Origin: Xanthobacter sp. YC-JY1 | GTDB lineage: Bacteria > Pseudomonadota > Alphaproteobacteria > Rhizobiales > Xanthobacteraceae | NCBI RefSeq assembly: GCF_021730305.1 | Contig: NZ_CP032674.1 | Span: 4,077,001 to 4,141,000, forward strand | Reading direction: 5' to 3' | DNA: 64,000 nt | In this document: piece after piece, positions 9,503-19,600 of the stretch | Layout: every line of letters begins with the position of its first letter | How positions within the stretch are numbered: position 1 is the first letter of the stretch | Program-made: the position numbers and the translations under genes | The notes under the pieces: model-generated | Told to the model about the DNA's origin: nothing | Database searches by the model: none | What the model saw: only the letters and a program-made list of their open reading frames with translations

Positions 9503-11343
9503 CCCGCCGCCTCCGCTTCGCCGATGGTGGGGGCGAGATCCGGCACGAGATCGCCATCGAGCACACCATGCCGCAGCAGGTGTGCGGGGGTCCCCTCCGT
9601 GACGATCCGCCCGGCCGCAAGCACGAGGATGCGGTCGGCACCGGCGACGCTCGCCAGGCGATGGGCAGCCACGAGGCCGGTGCGACCGGCGAGAAGGCGG
9701 GAGAGGGCGGTCTGCACGTCGGCCTCGCTCTCCCGGTCGAGATGGGCGGTGGGCTCGTCGAGCACCACGAGCGGGGCGGCGCGGTAGAAGGCGCGGGCAA
9801 CCGCAAGGCGGTGGGCCTGACCGCCGGAGAGTCCGGCGCCGCCTTCGCCCACGTCCGACGCAAGGCCGCCGGGCAAGGCCGCCACCACATCGGCGAGGCC
9901 GGCATCGGCCACCGCGCGGACCAGCCGGGCCGGATCCGGCGCCGCTTCGCCGGGGGCGATATTGGCGGCGAGGGTGCCGGCGAACAGGCGGGGACGCTGG
10001 GGCACGTAGGCGATGCGGCGCCGCACGTCGGCAAGATCCAGCTCCGCCAGCGGCACCCCATTCACCAGCACCCGGCCGGAAGTCGGGCGCACGAAGCCGA
10101 GCGCGAGGCTGAGGATGGAGGACTTGCCGGCCCCGGAAGGCCCGACCAGCGCCACCGTCTCGCCGGCACCAATGGTGAAGCTCACGCCATCCAGGGCGAC
10201 GCGCCCGTCCGGGAAGGCGAGGCGCACGTCCTCGAAGCGGATGGAGATGGCCTCGGGGCCGGGCAGCGGCGTCGCGCCGCCGCTCTCGGCGAGGGCTGGC
10301 ATCTCCTCCAGCGCCACGAGGCGCTCGGCGGCACCGATGGCCTCCATGCGGGCATGGTAGGCCGTGCCCATGGCCCGCAGCGGCGCATAGAATTCCGGCG
10401 CCAGCAGCAGAACGAACAGACCCGGGAAAAACGCCATCTCGCCCCACAGCAGCCGGAAGCCGATGAAGATGGCGATGAGGGCGATGGACACGGTGGCGAA
10501 GAATTCCAGCACCGCCGAAGAGAGGAAGGCGACGCGCAGCACCGCCATGGTGTCCCGCCGGTAATCGTCGGCGACAGTGGCCACCTCCGTCACCATGCGG
10601 CCTGCGGCGTTGAAGGCCTTGAGCGTCGCGAGGCCCTGCACCGCATCGAGCAGATGCCCGGACATGCGGGCGAGCCGGCGCCACTGCTTCTGGTTCAGCG
10701 CCTCCGTGCCCCTGCCGATGAGGATCATGAAGACGGGGATGAACGGCGCGGTCGCGAGCAGGATGAGACCGGACACCCAATCGAACGGGAACACCGCCAC
10801 CAGCACCGCGACAGGCAGCATCACCGCCAGCACGGACGCGGGAATGTAGCGGGAATAATAGGGCTCGACGGCCCGCACGCCCTCCGCCAGCGCCGCCACC
10901 AGCTCGCCCGTGCGGGCCTCGGCAAGGCCCACGGGGCCGATGGCCTCCACCCGGTCGAGGAGCCGGCTGCGCAAGGCGCGCATCACCTTGGCGGCGGCGG
11001 CAAAGCCGAAATGCTCGCTCGCCCACACCGCGCCGAAGCGCAGCAGGATGGCGCCCACGAGGGCGGCGAGTTCAAGCCCATGGGAAGAGAGCGCCTCGTG
11101 GCGGAACAGCACGGCATCGATGATGCGGGCGACGAGAAAGGCCTGCGCGATGACGAGGAGGCCAGTCGCCGCCGATGCCGCAAGGGATCGGCCGAGGTCC
11201 GCCCGCGCCGTGCCGCGAAAGCCCGACAGGAAGGCGGAGAGGCGCTTGCGATCGGTTGCGATGCGTCCCTCCCCTCGTTTGCGCGGCAGGCTGCAGGCCC
11301 CGCCTGGAGGCAGAGGGAGATACCACACGCGCCAGGCGCCCAC
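9499..11343 (-). CDS. cydD: thiol reductant ABC exporter subunit CydD
   Basis: CydD is the partner of CydC. The protein has a membrane domain, then Walker A GPSGAGKSS, signature LSGGQAHRLAVARAF and Walker B LVVLDEP. As drawn it has 614 residues, but the first 30 (rich in Pro/Gly/Arg, including PGGACSLPRKRGEGR) look like translated intergenic repeat DNA. The real start is probably further in, near a non-ATG codon before RKRLSAFLSG; no convincing ATG or strong ribosome site decides it. The frame and 3' end are secure. Confidence 0.88.
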   Translation of the reverse strand: MGAWRVWYLPLPPGGACSLPRKRGEGRIATDRKRLSAFLSGFRGTARADLGRSLAASAATGLLVIAQAFLVARIIDAVLFRHEALSSHGLELAALVGAILLRFGAVWASEHFGFAAAAKVMRALRSRLLDRVEAIGPVGLAEARTGELVAALAEGVRAVEPYYSRYIPASVLAVMLPVAVLVAVFPFDWVSGLILLATAPFIPVFMILIGRGTEALNQKQWRRLARMSGHLLDAVQGLATLKAFNAAGRMVTEVATVADDYRRDTMAVLRVAFLSSAVLEFFATVSIALIAIFIGFRLLWGEMAFFPGLFVLLLAPEFYAPLRAMGTAYHARMEAIGAAERLVALEEMPALAESGGATPLPGPEAISIRFEDVRLAFPDGRVALDGVSFTIGAGETVALVGPSGAGKSSILSLALGFVRPTSGRVLVNGVPLAELDLADVRRRIAYVPQRPRLFAGTLAANIAPGEAAPDPARLVRAVADAGLADVVAALPGGLASDVGEGGAGLSGGQAHRLAVARAFYRAAPLVVLDEPTAHLDRESEADVQTALSRLLAGRTGLVAAHRLASVAGADRILVLAAGRIVTEGTPAHLLRHGVLDGDLVPDLAPTIGEAEAAG

Positions 11344-11410
11344 ACTGCGATGAAGGCGCCCAGCCGGTTAGCCGGCAGCCATGGGGCAAGCAATACGCGG
11401 GCGCCGACGC

Positions 11411-12037
11411 TCAGTCTTCCGCGTTCGCCCGCGCGGCGAGGCCTTGATGCAGCAGGTCCACCACCTCCTGCGGCAGGTCCAGGGCGAGGGCGGCGGCGCG
11501 GCCCTCCTCGGACATCTTGCCCCATGTCTTGGCGAGGATGCCCGCCACTTTCTCCGGCTCGGGCCGATGCTTCAGGAGAAAGGCATCGAGTTCGTAGGTG
11601 AGGAAGACCAGCACGGCCACGTCCTCCAGCACCTGCATATCGGCATCCTGCTTCAGCCGGTCCTTGCGGACGATCTTGCCGACGCGTTCCGCGAAAGCCG
11701 CTTCCAGGCCGAGGCCGAGGAGGATCTCGGTGACGCGCCGCTCGTGGACGTTCTTCAGCTCCGTGCGCCAGCGGAAATAGCCGGCCTTGCCCGCCGGATA
11801 GGTCTCGCGCGGGATGGTGAAGCGCTCGATGTGCTGGCCACGCGCGGCGATCTTCAGGGCATCGGAGGCATCGGGCCTGAAGCGGGCGAGCACCTGCGTC
11901 ATGCGCTGCCCGTAAAGCACCGCAGCCGGCACGCTCCGGCCGTCCACCTCCACGCGGGCGGGATCGGCGCCATTGGCCGCGTCGATGGCGGCGTAGGCCT
12001 TCTCCAGCAGGGCGGCGGGAATCGCGTCGCTCGTCAT
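11411..12037 (-). CDS. DUF4202 family protein
   Basis: This 208-residue soluble protein matches the DUF4202 family, which has no assigned biochemical role. Visible features are an N-terminal helical part (AYAAIDAANGADPARVEVDG), the conserved HIERFTIPRETYPAGKAGYF stretch with its His and Glu, and the segment ADMQVLEDVAVLVFLTYELD. The arrangement of conserved His/Glu/Asp residues resembles an HD-like metal hydrolase, but this is speculative. The ATG at 12037 is chosen because upstream sequence in frame is the reverse of the neighbouring gene. It stands alone between cydD and a small membrane protein. Confidence 0.8.
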   Translation of the reverse strand: MTSDAIPAALLEKAYAAIDAANGADPARVEVDGRSVPAAVLYGQRMTQVLARFRPDASDALKIAARGQHIERFTIPRETYPAGKAGYFRWRTELKNVHERRVTEILLGLGLEAAFAERVGKIVRKDRLKQDADMQVLEDVAVLVFLTYELDAFLLKHRPEPEKVAGILAKTWGKMSEEGRAAALALDLPQEVVDLLHQGLAARANAED

Positions 12038-12105
12038 CGGGGCTCCTGTGAAAACAATCGGCGGACTGGATCTGGCGGCCATCATGGGCGCGGATGCGCG
12101 CCTGT

Positions 12106-12624
12106 CTAGCGCAGGCGCAGCCGAGCCCAGCGCCACAGCGCCCGCGCGCGGCGCTTCAGCTCGGCGAGCCGCAACCATTCCGACACCGTGCGATGCACCG
12201 AGGCCGCCGTCTCGATGACATAGGCCATCCACCGGACCGTCATCAGCTGAGATTTGCCGGCGGTGAAGATGCGCTCGATGAGGACGAAACTCACCAGATG
12301 GGCCAGCAGGAACAGGAACGTTCCGGTGCGCACATGGCCATTGGCGATGTGGAGCAGCGCGAGGAACTTCACCGGCTCCACCACGCCATACGGGACGGCG
12401 ATGAGCACCAGCACCGCATAAGCCGGCAGGCTGGCGACCCAGTGCTCGAACTTCTGCACCAGCTTCAGCGCGGAGAGCCAATCGAGCAGCGGGCGGTAGA
12501 GCGGACGGACCAGCTCATCGAGCAGGATGACGATGCCCACCACCAGCCGGAACGCGAGGCGCAGAACGGCGACCAGCGGATTGCGACGGCGGGACGGACG
12601 GGGCGGGACAGGGGATTCGACCAT
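12106..12624 (-). CDS. small membrane protein of unknown function
   Basis: A 172-residue protein starting MVESPVPPRPSRRRN, with a short basic N-terminus followed by several hydrophobic segments (VVGIVILLDELVRPLYRP, AVLVLIAVPYGVVEPVKF, FLFLLAHLVSFVLIERIF) and a basic amphipathic C-terminus ending RARLRLR-like. It is probably an inner-membrane protein with three membrane passes. Family known to me: none with a defined role, though similar proteins are common in Hyphomicrobiales. The start at 12624 is preferred because the in-frame upstream part is Arg/Pro-rich and has no membrane or domain features. Confidence 0.7.
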   Translation of the reverse strand: MVESPVPPRPSRRRNPLVAVLRLAFRLVVGIVILLDELVRPLYRPLLDWLSALKLVQKFEHWVASLPAYAVLVLIAVPYGVVEPVKFLALLHIANGHVRTGTFLFLLAHLVSFVLIERIFTAGKSQLMTVRWMAYVIETAASVHRTVSEWLRLAELKRRARALWRWARLRLR

Positions 12625-12816
12625 ACCCCGATGATGCCGGGGAAACGGCAACGGCGATACATGCCGCTGCGGCAGGATGGGTTGGCGCGGAGCCCCGGTC
12701 CGCGCGGTTCCTTGGCGGAACTCGCCCAGTAACCGGCGCCGCCCCATGGCAACGCCGGAAACGGGCCGCTGACGGGCGCAACATCCCTTCAGCGGCACAT
12801 ACGCGGTTCGGTCAGG

Positions 12817-13512
12817 TCAGACCGCGTGGCCGACCAGGGTGCCGATGGCCGCCGTCGCGGCCATGGCGATGGCGCCCCAGAAGGTGACGCGGATGGTCGG
12901 CTTCAAGATATCGGCGCCGCCCGTCCGTGCACCCAGAGCGCCAAGAACAGCGAGGCAGACCAGCGACCCGCCCGAGACGAGCGGCGCGATCAGGGCGGTG
13001 GGCGCCACGAGTGAGATGATGAGCGGGATCGCTGCGCCGAGCGCGAAGGTCACCGCCGACGTGAGCGCCGCCTGGATGGGGCGGGCGACCACATGCTCGG
13101 CCAGCCCCAGCTCGTCGCGGGCATGGGCTGTGAAGGCGTCCTTCGCGGTCATCTGCTCAGCCACCTGCCGCGCCAGCGCCGGCTCGACGCCACGCCGCAC
13201 ATAGATCTGCGTCAGCTCGTTCAGCTCGCTCTCGGGATCTTCGGCGAGCTCGCGCCGTTCCTTCTGCAGATCGGCATTCTCGGTGTCGGACTGCGAGCTC
13301 ACCGAGACATATTCGCCCGCCGCCATGGACATGGCACCGGCAACCAGGCTGGCGGTACCCGCCACCAGGATTTCCGACGAATTGGTCGAGGCCGCAGCGA
13401 CGCCCACCATGAGACTCGCGGTGGAGATGATGCCATCGTTGGCGCCAAGGACGGCGGCGCGCAGCCAGCCGATGCGTTCGATCAGGTGGTTTTCGCGGTG
13501 CAGAGGCTTCAT
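12817..13512 (-). CDS. VIT1/CCC1 family transporter (probable iron/manganese transporter)
   Basis: A 231-residue membrane protein of the VIT1/CCC1 family, which moves Fe(II) or Mn(II) across membranes. It shows the family start (ENHLIERIGWLRAAVLGAND followed by GIISTASLMVGVAAA), the helix AGAMSMAAGEYVSVSSQ and the Glu-rich cytoplasmic metal-binding segment (KERRELAEDPESELNELTQI), then three more helices. It lacks a fused ferritin-like domain, so it is the short bacterial form. The gene is separated by 205 bp from the sensor/anti-sigma/sigma operon read in the same direction and is not obviously part of it. Confidence 0.9.
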   Translation of the reverse strand: MKPLHRENHLIERIGWLRAAVLGANDGIISTASLMVGVAAASTNSSEILVAGTASLVAGAMSMAAGEYVSVSSQSDTENADLQKERRELAEDPESELNELTQIYVRRGVEPALARQVAEQMTAKDAFTAHARDELGLAEHVVARPIQAALTSAVTFALGAAIPLIISLVAPTALIAPLVSGGSLVCLAVLGALGARTGGADILKPTIRVTFWGAIAMAATAAIGTLVGHAV

Positions 13513-13717
13513 GGCGATACCTGCTGGGAGGAACGGATCGACGCGCGACAGGCTGCGGCGGAGAGAAGGTGCTCCAGCTTAGAAGTGGTCTAATCTTTTG
13601 ATGCCGGGGCGCCATGAGGCGCGTGGTCGCGTCGCTCCCGGGCGACGAGAATAACGGGAAACGTAGTCGGCTCAACGTCTCACGCGCTTCCGGGGCCGGC
13701 CGCCGCGCGCACCCGCG

Positions 13718-14227
13718 CTATCGGACAGGCTCGTCCGGTTGCACGGGCGGTACCCAAGCGGCGATGCGGGCGCGGCCGTCGGGCGACATCTGCCCGGCTG
13801 CGTCGATGATGACGTCGTGGACGATGGACCACACGTCCCGGCGGGCGTCGCGCAGGCCGGAGAGCGCGGCCCGCGCCGCCGCTGGATCGAAGGGCATGGC
13901 GAGGAAGGCCTCGCGGGCGCGGTCCTGCGCGGCGCGCGAGGCCGCCTCGGCCTCCACCAGCTTTCCGTTGGCGGCGCCGAAGCGGGTCAGCAGCAGGCGG
14001 GCGTCGGTCATGGGGAGGGTTGCCGCGAGGCGGTCGATGCGCACGCGCGGGCTGCGGTCCTCCACATTGGGCGACGGGAAGGAGACGGGCTTGTGCGGCG
14101 CACGCATCACCACAGCCAGCGCCAGCCCGGCGAAGAACAGGTTGAGGGCAAGGGAGGCGACGAGCAGACGCCGCGGCGCGGAGGCGAGGCCCGAAAAGCC
14201 GGACATGGGGCCCAATCCGGTGCTCAC
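13718..14227 (-). CDS. periplasmic (heavy-metal) sensor-like membrane-anchored protein
   Basis: A 169-residue protein with one N-terminal membrane helix (LLVASLALNLFFAGLALAVV) and a helical periplasmic part. The pattern (TDARLLLTRFGAANGKLVEAE, then a RAREAFLAMPFDP segment) is like Spy/CpxP/CnrX-type periplasmic sensors. The GTG at 14227 overlaps the stop of the upstream anti-sigma gene (GTGA), so it is chosen as start; an internal ATG at 14206 is the alternative. It is the third gene of a sigma/anti-sigma/sensor operon, which suggests it relays an envelope signal, possibly metal, to the sigma factor. No clear His/Met metal cluster is seen, so the ligand is open. Confidence 0.7.
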   Translation of the reverse strand: MSTGLGPMSGFSGLASAPRRLLVASLALNLFFAGLALAVVMRAPHKPVSFPSPNVEDRSPRVRIDRLAATLPMTDARLLLTRFGAANGKLVEAEAASRAAQDRAREAFLAMPFDPAAARAALSGLRDARRDVWSIVHDVIIDAAGQMSPDGRARIAAWVPPVQPDEPVR

Positions 14228-14694
14228 AGCACGCCCTCGCCGATCGGTCCCGGCTCGAACACCACCGCGCTGACATCGGTGGCCGAACCAGCCCGCGCTC
14301 CGGCGCCGATGCCGACCAGCGTGTCGCTCGATCCCACCATGAAACCCAGCAGGGCCATGCCGGCGAGCGCGGCGATGCTCGGCCATGCCGGCCTCAGATC
14401 GAGCGCGATGAGCCAGTCCGGCAGCCACAGCACCGGGTGGCGGCGCGACTGGCGCGGCAGCGGCGCATTGGCGAGCGCGCGCGCCACACGCTGCGCGGGG
14501 CGGGTGTCGGCGGCCGTGGTCAGGCGGGCGGCATCCCAGAGACGGCGCTCCAGCGCGGTCTCCTCGGCGAGGAGCGCACGGGCAGCCGGGTCGGCCGCAA
14601 GCAATGCCTCGGCCGCCGCCCGCGTGTCATGCGGCCACAAGGAGACATCCGTGCCGAAGCGGATCAGGAAATGCTCGAAATCCTCACGCGTCAT
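14224..14694 (-). CDS. putative membrane-bound anti-sigma factor
   Basis: A 156-residue protein (start MTREDFEHFLIRFGTDVSLW). The N-terminal cytoplasmic half is helical with the DPAARALLAEETALERRLWDA pattern often seen in anti-sigma and anti-sigma-associated proteins. A single membrane helix follows (SIAALAGMALLGFMVG), then a short periplasmic tail. Its ATG lies 11 bp inside the end of the ECF sigma gene, the usual coupling of a sigma factor with its regulator. No zinc-binding HxxxCxxC is present. The anti-sigma role rests on position and topology. Confidence 0.75.
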   Translation of the reverse strand: MTREDFEHFLIRFGTDVSLWPHDTRAAAEALLAADPAARALLAEETALERRLWDAARLTTAADTRPAQRVARALANAPLPRQSRRHPVLWLPDWLIALDLRPAWPSIAALAGMALLGFMVGSSDTLVGIGAGARAGSATDVSAVVFEPGPIGEGVL

Positions 14695-15244
14695 CGCCCT
14701 GTCCTTCTTTTCGTGCGGCGCCAAGGCTCAGGCGCAGGCTGCGCCGGGCGCGGACGAGCAAAGTCTCCACGCCGGAAACCGAGGTGCCGAGAATCTCCGC
14801 CGCGTGCGCATTGGAGAACCCCTCCCAATAGGTGAGCAGGATGGCCACCCGCTGACGTTCGGGCAATGCGGCCACCGCATCAAGCAAAGCCCGGTCCTCC
14901 TCCTGCCGCTCCAGCCCGGCGAGCGCATCCGGCGCCGGATCGGCCCGCTCGCCCGCCGCGTCGAGGCCGAGGAACGGCAGGCGGCGGCGGGCATTGAGGC
15001 ACAGGTTGATGACGATGCGGTAGAACCATGTGCCGAACGCCGCATCCGGCCGCCAGCGGGGCGCCGCCCGCCAGACCCGCAGCAGGGCCTCCTGGGCGAT
15101 ATCCTCCGCATCGGTGCCGCTGCCCACGAAGCGCCGGGCGAAGGCGACGGCCCGCACCGCATAGCGCTGGCAGAGCACGCGGAACGCGGCTTCATCGCCG
15201 GCGGCGATGGCCGACATGAGATCCTCGTCGCTCGGCTCGCGCAT
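14684..15244 (-). CDS. ECF-type RNA polymerase sigma factor
   Basis: A 186-residue sigma-70 family ECF factor. Region 2 is visible around residues 15-75 (FRVLCQRYAVRAVAFARRFV, DAEDIAQEALLRVWRA) and region 4 around residues 120-170 (ALPERQRVAILLTYWEGFSN followed by AAEILGTSVSGVETLLVRARRSL). The ATG at 15244 gives normal ECF length; an in-frame extension to 15294 would add a non-conserved segment. It is followed by anti-sigma and sensor genes and is divergent from an RND efflux pair. This layout resembles metal-sensing CnrH/CnrY/CnrX systems, though the gene order differs. Confidence 0.9.
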   Translation of the reverse strand: MREPSDEDLMSAIAAGDEAAFRVLCQRYAVRAVAFARRFVGSGTDAEDIAQEALLRVWRAAPRWRPDAAFGTWFYRIVINLCLNARRRLPFLGLDAAGERADPAPDALAGLERQEEDRALLDAVAALPERQRVAILLTYWEGFSNAHAAEILGTSVSGVETLLVRARRSLRLSLGAARKEGQGDDA

Positions 15245-15388
15245 GCGCGTCCAACTGCCCGCCTGTGTCCCGGCCCGTTCCGCCCGCAACATGGCACCAT
15301 GATGCGAACTCCCTTCAAGTCCAACGCCGCCGGATTGTTCGCAGGGGCGGCCACGTTGGCCGGTCCGCTGGTCGCCGGACGTTGGCAA

Positions 15389-15490
15389 TTGAACACCCGG
15401 GCGCGCGAAACCCTGCGCTCCGCCGCGCTCATCACAGAGACGTGAGCTTTGCTGCAGTGCGCGCAGGGTTCCGGCGGCGCGGGTGTTCAA
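15389..15490. repeat. large inverted repeat in the sigma/RND divergent promoter region
   Basis: Two 30-nt arms (15389-15418 and 15461-15490) are inverted copies separated by 42 nt. The outer ten bases (TTGAACACCC and GGGTGTTCAA) and the inner ten bases (AACCCTGCGC and GCGCAGGGTT) match perfectly; the middle ten match only about half. It lies between the ECF sigma gene and the RND adaptor gene, 33 nt before the latter's ATG. It could be an operator, a transcript hairpin or a relic of a small mobile repeat. The remaining 278-bp gap shows nothing else clear. Confidence 0.7.
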
Positions 15491-15522
15491 GGGGGCATCG
15501 ACTATTGCCGCAGGACGGCCTG

Positions 15523-16689
15523 ATGCGTGTCTTCCCCTTCGTCATTTCATCGATCGTTGTCGTCGCCGGCGCCCTCGCCTGGCAGCAGGGACTGATCGGA
15601 GCCGCCGCACAGGCCCCCAAGCCGAAGGCGCCGCCCCCACCAATCCCGGTGATCGCGACGGCGGTGAAGACGGAGGACGTGCCGGTCTACGGCGAGGGCA
15701 TCGGCACGGTGCAGGCCTCCAATACCATCACCGTGAAGGTGCGCGTCGACGGCGAGCTGACCAAGGTCGTGTTCAAGGAAGGGCAGGAGGTCAAGGCGGG
15801 CGACGTCCTCGCCCAGATCGACCAGCGCCCCTTCGCCGCCGCCCTCGCCCAGGCCAAGGCGGCACGGGCCAAGGACGAGGCCCTCCTCGCCAACGCCAAG
15901 GCGGACTACGACCGCTACAAGGTGCTGGTGCCCAAGCAGGCAGCATCCCAGCAGCAGCTCGATACCCAGAGCGCGCTGGTCGCCCAGTATCAGGCGCAGA
16001 TCGCGGGCGACGAGGCCGCCATCGAGACCGCCCAGATCCAGCTCGACTACACCACCATCCGCGCGCCCATCTCCGGCCGCACCGGCGTGCGGCTGGTGGA
16101 CGAGGGCAACATCGTCCACGCCAATGACGAGGGCGGGCTGGTGGTGATCACCCAGCTGAAGCCCGTCGCCGTGGTGTTCACCCTGCCGCAGGACCGGCTG
16201 GACGACATGCAGGCGGCGCTGGCGCGCGGCCCGGTTTCGGCCCTCGCCTTCCGTCGCGACGGCGTGACCAAGGTGGGCGAAGGCATGGTGGCGCTGATCG
16301 ACAACCAGATCAGCTCCGACACCGGCACCCTGCGCATCAAGGCGGTGTTCCCGAACGACGACCTCAAGCTCTGGCCCGGCGCCTTCGTGAACGTGAAGGT
16401 GCTGCTCGACACCCACCACGACGTCGTCACCATCCCCGCGCAGGCCATCCAGCGCGGGCCGGACGGCTTCTATGTCTATGTGGTGAAGCCGGATGCGACG
16501 GTGGAGAAGCGCGCCGTCACCACCAGCGGGATCAGCGCCGGCATCGCCTCCATCGCCAGCGGCCTCGTGGCCGGCGATCAGGTGGTGATCGACGGCCAGT
16601 ACAAGCTCATCCCCGGCGCCCGCGTCACCGTGCGGCCGCCGCCGGCGAGCCCGCCTGCCAGGAGCGTGATGGTGGGAGCGCCGGCATGA
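15523..16689 (+). CDS. RND efflux periplasmic adaptor subunit (MdtA-like)
   Basis: A 388-residue membrane fusion protein linking an RND pump to the outer membrane. An N-terminal membrane anchor/signal (MRVFPFVISSIVVVAGALAW) is followed by a Pro-rich linker, the barrel-sandwich halves (GTVQASNTITVKVRVDG; LDYTTIRAPISGRTGVRLV), a coiled-coil hairpin (AAALAQAKAARAKDEALLAN) and beta-barrel segments. The ATG at 15523 is chosen because it begins the signal-like helix; the frame is open upstream. Its stop overlaps the start of the pump gene. The divergent sigma operon may control it. Confidence 0.93.
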   Translation: MRVFPFVISSIVVVAGALAWQQGLIGAAAQAPKPKAPPPPIPVIATAVKTEDVPVYGEGIGTVQASNTITVKVRVDGELTKVVFKEGQEVKAGDVLAQIDQRPFAAALAQAKAARAKDEALLANAKADYDRYKVLVPKQAASQQQLDTQSALVAQYQAQIAGDEAAIETAQIQLDYTTIRAPISGRTGVRLVDEGNIVHANDEGGLVVITQLKPVAVVFTLPQDRLDDMQAALARGPVSALAFRRDGVTKVGEGMVALIDNQISSDTGTLRIKAVFPNDDLKLWPGAFVNVKVLLDTHHDVVTIPAQAIQRGPDGFYVYVVKPDATVEKRAVTTSGISAGIASIASGLVAGDQVVIDGQYKLIPGARVTVRPPPASPPARSVMVGAPA

Positions 16690-19600
16690 ACGTCTCGGCG
16701 CCCTTCATCCGGCAGCCCATCGCCACCACGCTGCTGATGGTGGCCCTGCTGCTGGTCGGCCTCGTCGCCTATCCGCTGCTTCCGGTGGCACCGCTGCCGC
16801 AGGTGGACTTCCCGACCATCCAGGTCTCCGCCAGCCTGCCGGGGGCGAGCCCCGAGACCATGGCCTCCTCCGTCGCGACACCGCTGGAACGGCAGTTCAG
16901 CCAGATCGCCGGCGTGGCGCAAATGACTTCGAACAGCGCGCTGGGCGTCGCCTCCATCGCCATCCAGTTCGATCTCGGCCGCAGCATCGATGCCGCCGCG
17001 CAGGACGTGCAATCCGCCATCAATGCGGCGTCCGGCCAGTTGCCCAAGAACCTGCCGAGCCCGCCCACCTTCCGCAAGATCAACCCGGCGGATGCACCCA
17101 TCCTCATCCTGTCCGTGCAGTCGGACCTCTATCCCCTCACCAAGCTCGACGACGCCGCCGACACCATCCTCGCCCAGCAGATGAGCCAGATTCCCGGCAT
17201 CGCGCAGGTGGCCATCACCGGCGAGCAGAAGCCGGCGGTTCGGGTGCAGGTGGACCCCGCCAAGATCGCGGCGCTGGGCATGAGTCTGGAAGACGTGCGC
17301 GCGGTGCTCGCGGCCGCGACCGTGGACCAGCCCAAGGGCAGCTTCGACGGGCCGGCGCAGGGCTTCACCATCTATGCCGACGACCAGTTGCTCACCGCCC
17401 TGCCCTGGAACGAGGTGGTGGTGGCCTACAAGAACGGCGCGCCGGTGCGCATCCGCGACATCGGCCGTGCCGTGGACGGGCCGGAGAATGCGCGCCTCGC
17501 CTCCTGGCAGGATGGCAAGCGCGGCATCCAGCTCATCGTCTTCAAGCAGCCCGGCGCCAACGTCATCGATGCGGTGGACCGGGTGAAGGCGGCCATCCCG
17601 CGGCTGGAGGCCTCCCTTCCTCCCGGCATCATGGTGAAGATCATCGGCGACCGCACCGAGACCATCCGCGCCTCGGTGGATGACGTGCAACTCACCATGC
17701 TCATCACCATCGCGCTGGTGGTGGCGGTGATCTTCGCCTTCCTGCGCAGCCTGTGGGCCACCATCATCCCCAGCGTCACCGTGCCCATGGCCCTCATCGG
17801 CACCTTCGCGGTGATGTATGTGGTGGGCTACAGCCTCGACAACCTCTCCCTCATGGCCCTCACCATCGCGGTGGGCTTCGTCGTGGACGACGCCATCGTG
17901 ATGCTGGAGAACATCTATCGCTACATCGAGGAGGGCATGCCCCCGTTCGAGGCGGCGCTGAAGGGAGCGGGCGAGATCGGCTTCACCATCATCTCCATCA
18001 GCCTGTCGCTGGTAGCGGTGTTCATCCCCGTTTTGCTCATGGGCGGCATCGTCGGTCGCCTTTTGCGCGAGTTCGCCGTCACCGTCACCATCACCATCCT
18101 GGTCTCGGTGGTGGTGTCGCTGACGCTGACGCCCATGATGTGCTCCCTGTTCCTCAAGAACGAACACAACGTGAAGCACGGGCGCGCCTACATGGCGGCG
18201 GAAGCCTTCTTCGACGGGATGCTGAAGGTCTACGACACCGGCCTCAAATGGGTGCTCAGCCACCAGTTTCTCACCCTCATGAGCCTCCTCGCCACGGTCG
18301 CCGCCACGGGCTGGCTCTATGTCGCCATCCCCAAGGGCTTCTTCCCGCAGCAGGACACCGGCTTCATCCAGGGCTTCTCCGAGGCGGCGCAGGACATCTC
18401 CTTCTCAGCCATGACAAGCAAGCAAATGGCACTTCTCGACATCGTGGCGCGCGATCCGGCCATCGAGCACGTGTCCGGATCTGTGGGCGCCACCGGCGGC
18501 TCGCAGACCATCAATACCGGCCGCGTCTGGATCACCCTGAAGCCGCGGAGCGAGCGCGACGTGACCGCCGACGAGGTGATCCACCGCCTGCGGCCACAGC
18601 TCGCCAAGGTGGAGGGCATCGCTTTGTTCCTGCAAGCCTCGCAGGACATCAACGTGGGCGGGCGCGCCTCTCGCACGCAGTATCAATACACCCTGCAGGA
18701 CGCCAATCTCGACGAGCTGAACGCCTGGGGCCCGCGCATGCTGGCCAAGCTGAAATCCCTGCCTGAGCTGACCGACGTCGCCACCGACCAGCAGACCAAC
18801 GCGCCCACCGTTTCCCTCACCATCGACCGCGACACCGCCGCCCGCTTCGGCATCCTGCCGCAGGTGATCGACGACACCCTCTACGATGCCTTCGGCCAGC
18901 GCCAGGTGGCGCAATACTTCACCCAGCTCTCGCAATACCACGTCATCCTGGAGGTCGATCCCAAGCTCCAGACCGACCCCGGCGCGCTGGACAAGGTCTA
19001 TGTGCGCTCGCCGCGCACCGGCGAGGAGATCCCGCTGTCCGCCTTCGTGAAGGTGGACAATTCCAAGACCGCCTATCTCTCCATCTCCCACCAGGGCCAG
19101 TTCCCGGCGGTGACGCTCTCCTTCAACCTCGCGCCGGGCGTGGCTCTTGGACAGGCGGTGGACGCCATCAAGCAGGCGGAGCAGGAAGCGGGCATGCCGC
19201 AGACGCTGATCGGCACCTTCCAGGGCACGGCGCAGGCGTTCCAGAACTCGCTCCGCACCCAACCCTACCTGATCCTCGCCGCCATCGTTGCCGTCTACAT
19301 CATCCTCGGCGTGCTCTATGAGAGCTTCATCCACCCCCTCACCATCCTCTCCAGCCTGCCATCGGCGGGCGTGGGGGCGCTGCTGGTGCTCTATGTGGCG
19401 GGCTATGACCTCTCGGTCATCGCCCTCATCGGCATCCTCCTGCTCATCGGCATCGTGAAGAAGAACGCGATCATGATGATCGACTTCGCCCTGGTGCGGG
19501 AGCGCGAGGGCAAGTCGCCGAAAGACTCCATCTATGAAGCGTGCCTCATCCGCTTCAGGCCGATTATGATGACCACCATGGCGGCGCTGCTCGGCGCTTT

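Noticed and set aside
9503..11026. In-frame extension of cydC to a 1110-residue protein
   Set aside because: The extra part is Arg/Ala/Gly-rich and lies over cydD in another frame; cydC starts at 9502, which overlaps the cydD stop.
15389..15490. Inverted repeat considered as a transcription terminator
   Set aside because: The arms are separated by 42 nt and there is no T-run on either side; no gene ends there.
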